From Gemmatimonadota bacterium (lineage in GTDB: Bacteria; Latescibacterota; UBA2968): 64,000 bases of DNA. The number at the start of each line of letters is the position of its first letter. The first letter of the stretch is position 1. Positions 27,326-36,900 of the stretch are shown here, piece after piece. The notes beneath the pieces were generated by a model. That model made no database searches, was not told the DNA's origin, and worked only from the letters and a program-made list of their open reading frames with translations. The translations under genes were made by a program, and so were the position numbers. The stretch is taken from positions 1 through 64,000 of the forward strand of contig JAPPAB010000056.1 in the NCBI GenBank assembly GCA_026705765.1, read 5' to 3'.

Positions 27326-28333
27326 ATGGCTGATTATTGGGACGACGATATAGAATATATCGAGGTTGAGGATATGTTTGTAGGCGCGCTACTGGGCGGG
27401 GCAATAGGCGATTCCCTGGGCTGTTTTTGTGAGGGATGGGACCGGGATCGGATCAAAGCGGTAGAAGGATTGACAGACCACTATCGGGGGCGGGTCAATC
27501 GGGAAGGCGTGTTGACGCGACCAGCAGGAGAATATACAGACGATACCCAGCAAACCCTCGTCCTCGTTGAGTCAATTATAGCGTGTGAAAAGGTCAATCC
27601 CGAAGACCTGAGCAACCGATTTTTGGCGATGTGGCGCGAGGGACTCCTGTCTATGTATGGCAGGGCCTTTCGGGAAACCCTGGAACGCCTTGATCAGGGT
27701 CTGACCTGGTCCGAAGCCGCATCGAAAGACCACCCCTCCAACGGAGCGATCATGAAAATCGCGCCAGTGGGCTTGTGGAATTGGGCAACTGGTGACAATA
27801 TCCTAAAAGATGCAATTGCAGCGAGCCATGTAACGCACCAGGACCCACGCGCAGTCGCGCCTGCAGTCGCAATGGCCCATGTGGTGGGGCATCTGGTAAC
27901 ACATCGCCCGCTGGACGGAAATGAGGTACTGGACGTAGCCGAGTGGTCGGCCAGACCGATTTGCGAATCCACAGGCGAGTTGATCGCACAGGTGGGGACA
28001 TTGCTGACAATGAACGAGGAAGATGCGTGGGCGGCCATGGTAAAGATGCCCGAAGCTGCGCGAGAAAATGCCATCCCAAGCGAAGCCCAGGCCACAATTG
28101 TCGTGGCTTTGGAGGCATTTTTGCGCTCAGAAGGAGAATTTATCCCCACAGTTGAGCGCGCGCTGCTCACGGGTGGAGATGTCGATACATTTGCGGCCAT
28201 TGCCGGCACATTGAGTGGTTTATACCACGGAACATCGGGTTTGCCGCAACATCTCGTAGAAACACTGGTTGAACGCACAGAAATCGAATCACTAGCCCAC
28301 GCGCTCTACGAAAAAACCGGAGGTGCCCTGTGA
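27326..28333 (+). CDS. ADP-ribosylglycohydrolase family protein
   Basis: This 335-residue protein has GALLGGAIGDSLG at the N-terminus, YTDDTQQTLVL (metal-binding TDD), SNGAIMKIAPVGL in the middle and TGGDVDTFAAIAGTL near the end. These are the magnesium sites of DraG-type ADP-ribosylhydrolases. It follows the homocysteine methyltransferase by 44 bp and overlaps the next gene by 4 bp. In metabolic operons such enzymes may cleave ADP-ribose or other N-glycosides. Which of these it does here is unknown. Confidence 0.88.
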   Translation: MADYWDDDIEYIEVEDMFVGALLGGAIGDSLGCFCEGWDRDRIKAVEGLTDHYRGRVNREGVLTRPAGEYTDDTQQTLVLVESIIACEKVNPEDLSNRFLAMWREGLLSMYGRAFRETLERLDQGLTWSEAASKDHPSNGAIMKIAPVGLWNWATGDNILKDAIAASHVTHQDPRAVAPAVAMAHVVGHLVTHRPLDGNEVLDVAEWSARPICESTGELIAQVGTLLTMNEEDAWAAMVKMPEAARENAIPSEAQATIVVALEAFLRSEGEFIPTVERALLTGGDVDTFAAIAGTLSGLYHGTSGLPQHLVETLVERTEIESLAHALYEKTGGAL

Positions 28334-29235
28334 TAATCGACGGTTTTAAGGGCATGTATCCCGCACTGGTCAGCCCCAGAGACGAGACAGGTGCATTCAG
28401 TGTCTCGGCCTTTGAAAAACTCATGGCGCGTATCTACGAACAGGGATCTCACGGCGTGTACGTGGCGGGCAACACGGGCGAAGGCTATTTGATGACAATG
28501 GCCGAACGCAAGTTGGCCACAGAAATTGCCGTCAAAGCATCAAAAGGACATGGCCGAGTAGTAGTACATGTGGGTGCCCCCTCCGAACGCGATGCCGTTG
28601 AACTCGCCAAACACGCAGCCAATGCAGGAGCCGATGGCATTTCGAGTTTGCCCCCTTATGTCCAGGGATATCGTTTTGACGACATCCTAGCGTATTACAG
28701 CGCGCTGAGTTCAGCGGCAAACTTGCCGGTCTTTGTGTATTACATCCCCGTGGTTACACATCAGGAGTATTCGTTTGAACAAATCAACCAGATGCTCGCA
28801 CTCGAAGGCGTGGTGGGCATTAAGTTCACAAATTTCAACCTGTTCCTGATGGAACGCATACTCAATGGACCACATAAACCGCATATTTTTAACGGACATG
28901 ACGAAGTGGCCCTATCGGGTATTGCGGTAGGCGCTCAGGGGGGAATCGGCACGTTTTACAATGTGATGCCCGCGCATTTTGTGGGCATTTACGAAGCGGT
29001 GAACAAGCGAGACCTGGACACGGCACGCACATTGCAAGCAGACGTGAATGAACTGATTCGGATTTGTCAAAAATACAGTGGACACGGCAGCGTACGCGCC
29101 GTATTGCGCTGGCAGGGAATAGACTGCGGCGACCCCGTCAAACCGACACGCCCGCTCGACGAGGAAGAAGAGAAAGCATTGCGAAAAGAAATCGAAGCAG
29201 CAGATATCGAAGCAGCAGATTTGGATATATTTTAA
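28330..29235 (+). CDS. DapA/N-acetylneuraminate lyase family aldolase
   Basis: This 301-residue protein starts at a GTG overlapping the previous stop (GTGA). It has the family barrel pattern GVYVAGNTGEGY (substrate carboxylate loop), FVYYIPVVTHQEYS with the catalytic Tyr, and VVGIKFTNFN with the Schiff-base Lys. The C-terminus ends with a duplicated EAAD unit. It probably cleaves or forms a pyruvate-type aldol product. It ends the cluster that begins at 19989, and its stop overlaps the stop of the opposing methyltransferase gene by 4 bp. Confidence 0.88.
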   Translation: MIIDGFKGMYPALVSPRDETGAFSVSAFEKLMARIYEQGSHGVYVAGNTGEGYLMTMAERKLATEIAVKASKGHGRVVVHVGAPSERDAVELAKHAANAGADGISSLPPYVQGYRFDDILAYYSALSSAANLPVFVYYIPVVTHQEYSFEQINQMLALEGVVGIKFTNFNLFLMERILNGPHKPHIFNGHDEVALSGIAVGAQGGIGTFYNVMPAHFVGIYEAVNKRDLDTARTLQADVNELIRICQKYSGHGSVRAVLRWQGIDCGDPVKPTRPLDEEEEKALRKEIEAADIEAADLDIF

Positions 29236-29915
29236 TCACCTCTCACGATCTCATACACCGTTCCACCTTCCCGCTCGGTTATAATGGAAAACACCCAACC
29301 CGCATTGTGCAGGCAATCAAAAAAAGGTCTGCCCAAGATGCGATTGGGTTCAGAAAATAAAACGCGCCCTCCCGGTGCGAGAAGGGCGTCGAATGTGGCG
29401 ATAAGAGGATCGAAAAAACGCGGTTCGTACACGAGATCTGCGCCCAACAAGGTGGCATAGCGTTGTTCTCGCGGCGGGGCGCGCCAGTCAATGAGCATCG
29501 TCTGTGGAGCGACGCCGGCAATTTGCAACCCATTGAGTTGCGCAAACTTGAGCGCATCGGGCTGGTAATCCGTAGCCGTGACACGCGCGCGTTTGAGACA
29601 GGCAATAGATGAGACAAGGCCCAACCCACAGCCGAGTTCAAGCAAGGATTCGCCCGGCGCAATCAGATTATCCGCGAGCAGAACATCGGACAAAATAAGC
29701 GCAGAATCCCAAAGCGTTGCCCAATAAGGCAGGCGTTCATCCTGAATCTCAATGCTATCGGGATCGGCCATTTGCATTTTGTCAAAGAGTGCTTCGGCAT
29801 CTTCAACACACGTCACACCTATTTTGCGCCCACAAATATTGTGATGTTCTTCGCCGAGTTGATAGCGTGCGGCGAGTTCGCGTTTGAGGGCGTAAATTTC
29901 TTTTTGTACGCTCAT
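29232..29915 (-). CDS. Class I methyltransferase (METTL16-type or protein lysine MTase-like)
   Basis: This 227-residue protein has motif I as LLELGCGLGLVSSIA and motif II as VTATDYQPDALKFAQL. It then has IDWRAPPREQRYATLLGADLVYEP, which is similar to the PrmA/METTL lysine methyltransferase group (the DLVYEP type motif). The N-terminus YWATLWDSALILSDVL also fits. The substrate may be a protein lysine, but this is inferred. It ends against the previous gene (4-bp overlap of converging ends). Confidence 0.8.
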   Translation of the reverse strand: MSVQKEIYALKRELAARYQLGEEHHNICGRKIGVTCVEDAEALFDKMQMADPDSIEIQDERLPYWATLWDSALILSDVLLADNLIAPGESLLELGCGLGLVSSIACLKRARVTATDYQPDALKFAQLNGLQIAGVAPQTMLIDWRAPPREQRYATLLGADLVYEPRFFDPLIATFDALLAPGGRVLFSEPNRILGRPFFDCLHNAGWVFSIITEREGGTVYEIVRGD

Positions 29916-29930
29916 CAGAGCGGAACCTAC

Positions 29931-30692
29931 CTACTGATACGCTTCCCACAACGCCTTGTAGTACTGAAGCAGACGCTCGGCATCTGTACTACCGGGGATT
30001 TCGGCCAGCGTATATCCCGCATAGCCTTCGGCATTGAGAAGAGAGAAGAGTTCGCGCCAGGGATAGGCCGGATTGCACAATTCGGTGATGTGTACCAGAC
30101 CGATTTTGTGTTTGAGCAAATCAAAATTGGCTTTGATAGAACCGTCTTCAACCTCGCCCAAATTCGAGTTCCAGCATATCTTCGCATTGTCGTGATCTGC
30201 CCAATCCATAATCGTGCGCATATGTGCTGGATTTTGCGTTTCTCGCCCGTGTACTTCCACCCGGATTTGCACCCCCAGATCAGCAGCGGCAATCGCGCAT
30301 TCGCGCACGGATTTGCCAATCTGTTCGAGCGTTTGATCCACCGAGATACCTTTGTCGGTTTGCAGGCCATTGGGCCGCACCTTAACGCCCGGGCAACCCA
30401 GATCGGCGGCGAGTTTGGCGTATTCAATAGTACCGTCAATATTTTCTCGCACAACGCCGGGATCATCTGAATGATATTCAAATGCCGAGCCCAAACCCGC
30501 GATTTCGACACCGCCATCTTCAAATTGCTTGCGGATATCCTGCCGTTGTCCCGCCGAAAGGTCTGATTCAACGCCGTGAGCATGCGTGGTACGCAATTCG
30601 GCACCGCCATAACCGAGTTTTGCACAGGTTTCGATAATCGTGGCAACATCCCAGTCCGCGGCAATTTGATACGTGACAATACCCAACTTCAT
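29931..30692 (-). CDS. Sugar phosphate isomerase/epimerase (TIM barrel)
   Basis: This 253-residue protein starts MKLGIVTYQIAADWD and shows GYGGAELRTTHAHGVE, IRVEVHGRETQNP, KICWNSNLG and a late YTLAEIPGS. This is the standard set of Glu, His and Asp metal ligands of the xylose-isomerase-like barrel. It is a different subtype from the protein at 11117. A reading frame of equal length in another phase of this strand is a shadow. A promoter-like element is at 30791-30818. Confidence 0.85.
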   Translation of the reverse strand: MKLGIVTYQIAADWDVATIIETCAKLGYGGAELRTTHAHGVESDLSAGQRQDIRKQFEDGGVEIAGLGSAFEYHSDDPGVVRENIDGTIEYAKLAADLGCPGVKVRPNGLQTDKGISVDQTLEQIGKSVRECAIAAADLGVQIRVEVHGRETQNPAHMRTIMDWADHDNAKICWNSNLGEVEDGSIKANFDLLKHKIGLVHITELCNPAYPWRELFSLLNAEGYAGYTLAEIPGSTDAERLLQYYKALWEAYQ

Positions 30693-30790
30693 TTTTATCT
30701 CCCAATTGGTAGCTCTCAGCCGCTATCGGTCGGCAAAACAAAGGGCCAAAAGCTGAAAGTGGATGAACTTGTAGTTGCCAACCGCATCTG

Positions 30791-30818
30791 AAGATAGGAC
30801 TTGTTGTGAGAATGTCAA
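30791..30818 (-). promoter_or_regulatory. Possible promoter of the isomerase gene
   Basis: On the minus strand, TTGACA (30818-30813) and TATCTT (30796-30791) are separated by 16 bp, about 100 bp upstream of the start at 30692. The gap 30693-30923 shows nothing else. Confidence 0.4.
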
Positions 30819-30923
30819 TGCCTTTGAAGTATCTCCCACAAGACATAGAAAATAACTTGACGCACATCAAACATTTCTACATATCTACACAGGTACAAAC
30901 CACTATTCGCAGGAGTATTTGAG

Positions 30924-31385
30924 ATGCATATTCAGCGTGCCGAAACGCGCGACTTTTTGGAAATCGCAAAATTGGACCGCGAAGCCTGGGCACAAAACCG
31001 GAATTCTGAGTACATTCCCGATGGCGAGCACGTCTGGCGATTGTGGACAGAACACGCACTGGTATTCTGTGCAAGAGAAGGCGGAAAACTGATCGGTGCC
31101 GTGCTGGCATTTCCCACAAAGACAGACAGGCTGTATTGTCTGCACAAAGTATTTGTGGATCATCCCTTTCGCGGCAAAGGCATTGGTTCCGCTTTGTTCG
31201 ACGCAATTTTGGCCGCCTGTGACCAAATCGGTGTGGATTGCTTTTTGACCGTAGATCCCGAAAATGAAAGTGCTATTTCCCTGTACGAAAAATGGGGATT
31301 TAGCGAGAGAAACTTTGTGAAAGGTTATTATCGCGCCGCAGAAGATCGGTATGTACTGACGCGACGCTCTAAAACAAAAACGTGA
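30924..31385 (+). CDS. GNAT family N-acetyltransferase
   Basis: This 153-residue protein has the GNAT pattern. It opens with IQRAETRDFLEIAKLD, then has LHKVFVDHPFRGKGIGSALF (acetyl-CoA binding motif A, with R-G-K-G-I-G) and ENESAISLYEKWGFSERN (motif B). The substrate is unknown. It is followed 16 bp later by the phytanoyl-CoA dioxygenase gene on the same strand, so the two may share a transcript. Confidence 0.9.
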   Translation: MHIQRAETRDFLEIAKLDREAWAQNRNSEYIPDGEHVWRLWTEHALVFCAREGGKLIGAVLAFPTKTDRLYCLHKVFVDHPFRGKGIGSALFDAILAACDQIGVDCFLTVDPENESAISLYEKWGFSERNFVKGYYRAAEDRYVLTRRSKTKT

Positions 31386-31401
31386 GATAAGGAGCCAAAC
31401 A

Positions 31402-32247
31402 ATGCACCCCAAATGTCTCGATTATTGTCTGACAGAAGAAGAAGCGCGCAAATTCAAACGGGATGGCTACTTCATCGTTCCAGACGCCCTGCCCCCCGAC
31501 ATGGTCAGCGATCTCGTAGTCGCAGTAGATCGCGTAGATAAAGAAGAACGCGCTCGAATGGGCAAAAGTGCCACAGCGCGCATCAACCACTACGACTTCA
31601 TAGGTAAAGACGACCATTTCTTGCCCTTGCTCGACTGGTACAAAACATTTCCCAAAGTGTGGGGCATCCTGGGATGGCACATCCAACTCTACCACACCCA
31701 CATGACCGTGACACCCCCTGCAGAACCGCACAAAACACTCGAAAAAGACGGACCTGGTCTCGGCTTCCATCAAGACAGCGGTCGTATCAATCAAGACTTT
31801 GACATGAACCCGCGTCCCATGATCTCCCTCAAAATCGGCTTTTTTCTCACCGATACAACCCAACCAGGCCGCGGCAATTTCTACGTCCTCCCCAAAAGCC
31901 AAACGCAAAACACATTTCCCGGAAAAGACCGCAACGCGCTACACAAAGACGCTATCCCGGTGCTCGTGCCCCCCGGATCAGCCGTGTTTTTTGACCGCCG
32001 CTTATGGCACTCCGCCAGTACCAACTACTGGAAGGAACCTCGCCGCGTACTCTTCTACGGCTACTCCTATCGCTGGCTTCGCCCACGCGACGACATGCGA
32101 GTTGAACACTACCTCGACCGTTGCACGCCCATCCAAAAACAACTCCTCGGCGTCAGCTACTCCGGTGGTCGAGGCTACACCTCCCCCACGCCCGAAGACG
32201 CGCCCCTCAAAACCTGGCTCGACGAACACGGGATCAGCGGTGAATAG
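31402..32247 (+). CDS. Phytanoyl-CoA dioxygenase family protein
   Basis: This 281-residue Fe(II)/2-oxoglutarate-dependent oxygenase has GFHQDSGR, carrying the His-x-Asp pair, and a later RLWHSASTN segment carrying the second His and a possible 2-oxoglutarate Arg. The start is at the ATG at 31402 behind AAGGAG. The substrate is unknown. Its last 60 codons (32068-32247) reappear, diverged, at 33584-33736, which brackets an accessory island. Confidence 0.9.
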   Translation: MHPKCLDYCLTEEEARKFKRDGYFIVPDALPPDMVSDLVVAVDRVDKEERARMGKSATARINHYDFIGKDDHFLPLLDWYKTFPKVWGILGWHIQLYHTHMTVTPPAEPHKTLEKDGPGLGFHQDSGRINQDFDMNPRPMISLKIGFFLTDTTQPGRGNFYVLPKSQTQNTFPGKDRNALHKDAIPVLVPPGSAVFFDRRLWHSASTNYWKEPRRVLFYGYSYRWLRPRDDMRVEHYLDRCTPIQKQLLGVSYSGGRGYTSPTPEDAPLKTWLDEHGISGE

Positions 32248-32288
32248 TCAACGGCACAGGTGGTAAGCAGGAGAATGAAGACAGCGCG

Positions 32289-32317
32289 TTGACAAAACAT
32301 GCAGAACTGAATATACT
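32289..32317 (+). promoter_or_regulatory. Strong sigma70-type promoter for the DUF433/DUF5615 pair
   Basis: TTGACA at 32289-32294 and TATACT at 32312-32317 are exactly 17 bp apart, 83 bp upstream of the antitoxin-like gene at 32401. Confidence 0.65.
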
Positions 32318-32400
32318 GTCTTTGTCACTTGGAACTTTTTTACAGACTCCGGGTAGGTAATGAGGTCGCAGAGACCAGAATCTAAAAGAGGAGGCACGCC

Positions 32401-32670
32401 ATGATAAATAAGAATCCAATCTGGCAGGATCGCATTGTCACTGACCCGTTGATACTGGCAGGAAAACCAACAATAAAAGGCACTCGGATTTCGGTGGAAC
32501 TGATCATGGAATTGCTGGACGGGGGGCGCAGCGAAGCCGATATCATTCGTATGTACTCGCACATCACTCCGGAGGATATCCGAGCCTGTCGGAAGTACGC
32601 CGCCACTGGTGCAAAGCTGTCCAATGTGACTTGGGAGGATATTGATGCGATTATGGATGGCAAACGGTAG
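32401..32670 (+). CDS. DUF433 antitoxin-like protein
   Basis: This 89-residue protein has the DUF433 pattern IVTDPLILAGKPTIKGTRIS, then ELLDGGRSEADIIRMYSHIT and EDIRACRKYAATG. It is the second DUF433 protein in this window. The toxin gene starts directly after its stop. It is driven by the promoter at 32289-32317 and lies inside the island bracketed by the two copies of the dioxygenase gene end. Confidence 0.9.
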   Translation: MINKNPIWQDRIVTDPLILAGKPTIKGTRISVELIMELLDGGRSEADIIRMYSHITPEDIRACRKYAATGAKLSNVTWEDIDAIMDGKR

Positions 32671-33009
32671 ATGAGAATACTTGCCGACGAAAATATATCG
32701 GAGCAGGTCGTTGTCCGGCTACGTACTGCAGGCCAGGATGTGCGATGGACGAAGGAAACGGACCGGGGCGAAGCAGACCCCAACCTGCTGGAATTGGCAA
32801 CGCGGGAAAGACGTGCGCTGATAACTTATGATAAGGACTTTGGAGACCTTGTGCATCGTGACGGTATGTCCGCCCCTCACGGCGTCATCTTGTTTCGTAT
32901 TCACAGCGATGTGCCAGATTCAGTGAAAGCCGAATTTGTCGCCAGTAGCGTTATGGCTTGGGATAGTTTGCCGTCCGGAATTTGGACAATTCAGATACGG
33001 CATCAGTGA
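32671..33009 (+). CDS. DUF5615 PIN-like toxin
   Basis: This 112-residue protein starts MRILADENISEQVVVRLR, then ETDRGEADPNLLELA and ALITYDKDFGD. The Asp6-Glu7, EAD and YDKDF acidic residues fit the PIN-like DUF5615 ribonuclease family. It starts at the base after the DUF433 stop. Confidence 0.88.
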   Translation: MRILADENISEQVVVRLRTAGQDVRWTKETDRGEADPNLLELATRERRALITYDKDFGDLVHRDGMSAPHGVILFRIHSDVPDSVKAEFVASSVMAWDSLPSGIWTIQIRHQ

Positions 33010-33063
33010 AGCAGTGCCACTCATAGGGTCGTGTAAGATCGGGAGTTTCCGTGGATACAAGGA

Positions 33064-33426
33064 ATGATGATCATTAAACGCGAAGAACTGGACCGGCGAA
33101 AAGTTGACTTCTCGGAAGTCACAACCGGGCAGCTACTGTCTCCGGTACATCCTGGCGAGATCCTGCGCGATGAGTTCCTTATTCCGATGAATCTCAGTGT
33201 GACTCGCCTTGCTCAGGGGATCAAGGTTTCGGAGAAGGGCTTAGACGCTATCGTAAATGGAATTAATGGGATTACAATTGATACCGCGCTACGCCTTGGT
33301 CACTACTTTGGCATGACGCCTGAGTTCTGGATCAATCTTCAGACCCGCTACGATCTCGATGTCGCCGAGCACACGGTACGTCGCCAAATTGAGCGGGAGA
33401 TAGAACCTCTGATTGCATCCCCGTAG
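33064..33426 (+). CDS. HigA-like antidote with XRE-type helix-turn-helix, no visible toxin partner
   Basis: This 120-residue protein has the HigA signature VHPGEILRDEFLIPMNLSVT, then VSEKGLDAIVNGINGITIDTALRLGHYF (helix-turn-helix) and PEFWINLQTRYDLDVAE. HigA genes normally follow a HigB toxin gene, but the gene just upstream is a DUF5615 toxin. It may regulate the DUF433/DUF5615 unit or be an orphan. It is the last gene of the small island. Confidence 0.85.
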   Translation: MMIIKREELDRRKVDFSEVTTGQLLSPVHPGEILRDEFLIPMNLSVTRLAQGIKVSEKGLDAIVNGINGITIDTALRLGHYFGMTPEFWINLQTRYDLDVAEHTVRRQIEREIEPLIASP

Positions 33427-33583
33427 CACGACAGACTGGCACAACATAATGTGCAAAGTTGATCCGCTATCGCTGAAAATTCATGACATGAAAAAAAAGG
33501 CGGTTTCTGATTCAAACCAAATGGCAAAAAGCAAGATCACTTCGTCAAAGCTGACCAGTCGCCCACCAAACCACAAAGTCCCA

Positions 33584-33736
33584 TATCGCTGGCTTCGTCC
33601 CCTCGACCGCTGCACGCCTATACAAAAACAACTCCTCGGCGTCAGCTACTCCGGCGGTCGCGGCTACACCTCCCCCACGCCCGAAGACGTACCCCTCAAA
33701 ACCTGGCTCGAAGAACACGGGATCAGCAGTGAATAA
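33584..33736 (+). pseudogene. Diverged copy of the 3' end of the phytanoyl-CoA dioxygenase gene
   Basis: The last 51 codons and stop match the 3' end of the gene at 31402-32247. About 10 single-base differences occur over roughly 150 bp, and a 27-bp in-frame deletion removes nine codons (RDDMRVEHY). Most substitutions are at third codon positions, so the source was a functional allele or paralogue before truncation. No intact 5' part is present. Confidence 0.85.
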
Positions 33737-33752
33737 TCTGTACATAAAAAAA

Positions 33753-33777
33753 GGCCGATTTAAATCGGCCTTTTTTT
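33753..33777. terminator. Bidirectional rho-independent terminator
   Basis: GGCCGATTTAAATCGGCC is a perfect palindrome flanked by A7 on the left and T7 on the right, so it can stop transcription from either side. It sits between the dioxygenase-end copy and the mutS-end copy. Confidence 0.9.
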
Positions 33778-33811
33778 AAATGTTCATATAGAAAAAACAT
33801 TTACTTCATTA

Positions 33812-33909
33812 CTACGATTCCTCTGTCAATACCCGCTTCCACGCATCTAATTTTACCAGCACCTCAACCGGCGTAAGATAGGCCATTTCCAAATCGCATA
33901 ACTCAGACT
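33812..33909 (-). pseudogene. Diverged copy of the 3' end of mutS
   Basis: Read on the minus strand this ends with LTPVEVLVKLDAWKRVL, nearly the same as the MutS C-terminus encoded at 38600-38694 (LTPVEALVKLDAWKRAL). About 10 differences occur over the 80 bp that align. The rest of mutS is absent here. The preceding sequence, 33910-33965, is not related to mutS. Confidence 0.85.
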
Positions 33910-33965
33910 GCCTCAAGTAATCTTGCACCCAATAAAGGTGAACTTTCAATTTAATAACAGGGTAC

Positions 33966-36900
33966 TTATTCTGTCCAACTGCGAAATTGCTGTAAAATAT
34001 CAGATGGTGCTTGGAGTGAAACAGCTTGATGTGCCGCGAGTAAAATCTGGCCGATTTTTTTCTTTCCAGTCTCACTGCTGTTGCAGGCTTGTTCTATCTG
34101 CGGCACTGTAATCATAGGATTTCTTAAAACCGCTCGAAATTTTGTTTTCTTAAGCCATTGTTTAGAAAGAAGTTCTATTAAGCCTGGCTCTACACACTCT
34201 TCCCAATCTTGATCAATGAAAGCAGTTGTAATAAGTATGTGGGCATAAAAAAGATTTTGTGGGTCCATTTCAATATCCTGAGCAACTTTTAATGCTGCTA
34301 CCAGTTGATCTTCACTTCTGGCTGTTATTCTCATTACTGTTAGAGCATTCTTCTCTTCTCCTTCTAATATTGATTCAATTAGATCAAGAGCGATAATCAT
34401 ATTTTGTTTTATTGGTAATCCTGATGAATTTGCACGCCATTTAGCCAGAATTTCAGCCGTATCTTTGTTTGTTGACAGTTGAACAAGAAGGGCTGCTACC
34501 AGCAGGCCAATAATACTCTTGACTGAAACAAAGTTGGATAGATCCGTGGTAGATACAGCATAAAATCCCTTTTCTCCTATTTCTTTTCCACTTTGTTCAT
34601 GCTTCTGCATTGAGACACATGCATCTGCTAATTGACACATACGTTGTGGTAGTTCGTCAAAGGTTTTGTTTCTAAAGTCATGCTGTAATTTAAGGAGAAA
34701 AAAAAAGAATCTTAATGATGGATATGCATTTCGGTCTGTAATCTGCAATACTTGCTCAAAAATTGTCATTCCTAAATTGAATTGAGACTCCATTTGAGCC
34801 AAATAAAGCCACGCATATTGTATAGGAAAATTTGGATAGTTCATAATTTCGTCATGCCTGGCAGGATCACTACAGAAGCCTGGTGGAGGTTCTTCTGATT
34901 TGATATTATTCTTTTTATTTTGTTGTGCCAACCAGGTTATTGAATATCCTAAAAGTTTTTTTAATGTGAAATACCCAACATCTGTATCATCCTGAGGAAG
35001 CATATCAAATTCTTGTAGTGCCACACTCAGTAAATTCAGGCTATCCCGCACATTGCCTGCCTTAAACTGTGCAAATCCTGCATCTGCATACAAACCAATA
35101 TATTTCTTTGAGCCATCAAGGCTTTTAGCTCTTTTTGCTCCATCTTGAAAAAAGGTGGCTGCTTTCTCCCAATCGTTCAAATATGCGGCACAAATGGCAG
35201 CTCGACGATACCCCTCTGAAGGCCCAAAGTCTAATTTTTCTGGCGATGGACTCCACTCTGGGAGAATACGCTCGTAAATATCGAGTGCTTCTTGATAATG
35301 TTTATGGTGTAAATATACTGTTGCACATTCTTCCTCTACCAGTGGTGATGGCCCCACTTTTGATACAATATCTTGAAGAACTTGATGGGCGGTATCAGGG
35401 TTGTGCAAGTATTCATCATAGATGATGGCTTTACCTCTCGCTGCTGCCGAAGCAATATGAGGATAACCCCACGCGATAGTTCTTTCAATCACTTTGTCAT
35501 ATACCTGAAGGCATCTCGTCCAATCGGAATTCTCAAGGTCTTCTTCTGCCATCCAGACACTATCAATCAAAATCCGAGAGGAAATGTTGTAATTTTTGAA
35601 ATCAGCCAATAATAAAGCTCTAATTTTCGGCTGAAGTTCATCGAGTGCATCAATAAGGTCGCTGAGGGCAGGAGCGTAAATAGGACGACGCGCCAGGATA
35701 AAACTAAATAAAGTACTGAAAAATTTAGCTTTATCGGTTTTTTGTTCTGCTAAGTGTCCTTCAAAACTGCCATATATTTTTTTTAGATCTTTATCCTTGT
35801 TTATGATATCAATAATTTCTTTAACATAGCCCACCATCTGTCTAACTGGAAGTTGGACTTGATAATATAGCAATGCCTGTGTCGCCAGCATTATGCGAGA
35901 CAGATGATATGAATTATGTAGATAGTGGGGCTTGGTTTCTTTATCCCAAATTTCAAGTATTTTCGGCGCACATTCTGGTTTTTCCCCAATCGCAATGCGA
36001 TATTGCAATGACCGAAATAGATGATTTACGAAGACGTCTCCCTTAGATAACTCATGAAAAGAATTGTTTGTGACATGTATTAACCATGAAAAGTCAGGGC
36101 TAAATAGTTTCCACTTGTTATCTGGCATTGTAATCAATGGCCAAATAACAGCGATAATACCTTCTTTATTCTCACCTCTCACACTATGTACGAGCACAGC
36201 CTCCGCTTCTATTGTCGTCAGATCCTTTGCTTTAAGGATCGCGTTTGCAATCTCGGCGTGGAGATCATTTATCTTACTCTCCGACCAAACTTGGTCGGCC
36301 GCGTTTTGCAATAAAGGCGAAATTGTGTAGTATGTTTCATTTACTGGATCTATCCAGGGGCCAACCAGTTGGCTAAAAATATCTCCCGGGTGAGGTATAG
36401 ATTCTGGTATCTCGCCAATGTTGAGCGCGTAATCCTTCCTGAATGAAGTAAACATCAGGCTAAGCCTATAGAGATATTCTCGCTGGTCTTCTGGCAAGTC
36501 GATGAGCAATTGCCGTGCTTCTTCACGCTCTTCTATCACCTCTGGGGGTGTTTGCAAGACACTTTCGTTTTTATTTTGTTTCCAACCTTTCTCCCGCAAC
36601 CGGACGAGTCGGGCATGTACCAGTCTTGGATGCCCTCTTGTATGCAATCGAATCAATTTTGCCCAAGGCTTTGCGTGATCGGGGGGGCACCCCAATTGTT
36701 GTGCAAATTGCTCAATTTCGGATATGGTAAAATCAGGAACAAGGATGGATACAGACTGTGGTACACCAAGACGACGGATGAGGTTATTAGGTAGCTTATG
36801 TTGGCTCGTAATCAACAATTTTCCGCCACGTTCCAGTACCCTATAAACGATAATACCCAGAACTTCTTCATACTGTCGCAACTTTTGAGGCTGTAAGTTA

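Noticed and set aside
29927-30679. Long open frame of 250 codons on the minus strand
   Set aside because: It is another phase of the isomerase gene at 29931-30692, which has the clear family motifs.
33413-33583. 5' part of a frame leading into the dioxygenase-end copy
   Set aside because: It has no similarity to the dioxygenase or to other known proteins and is probably fortuitous read-in.
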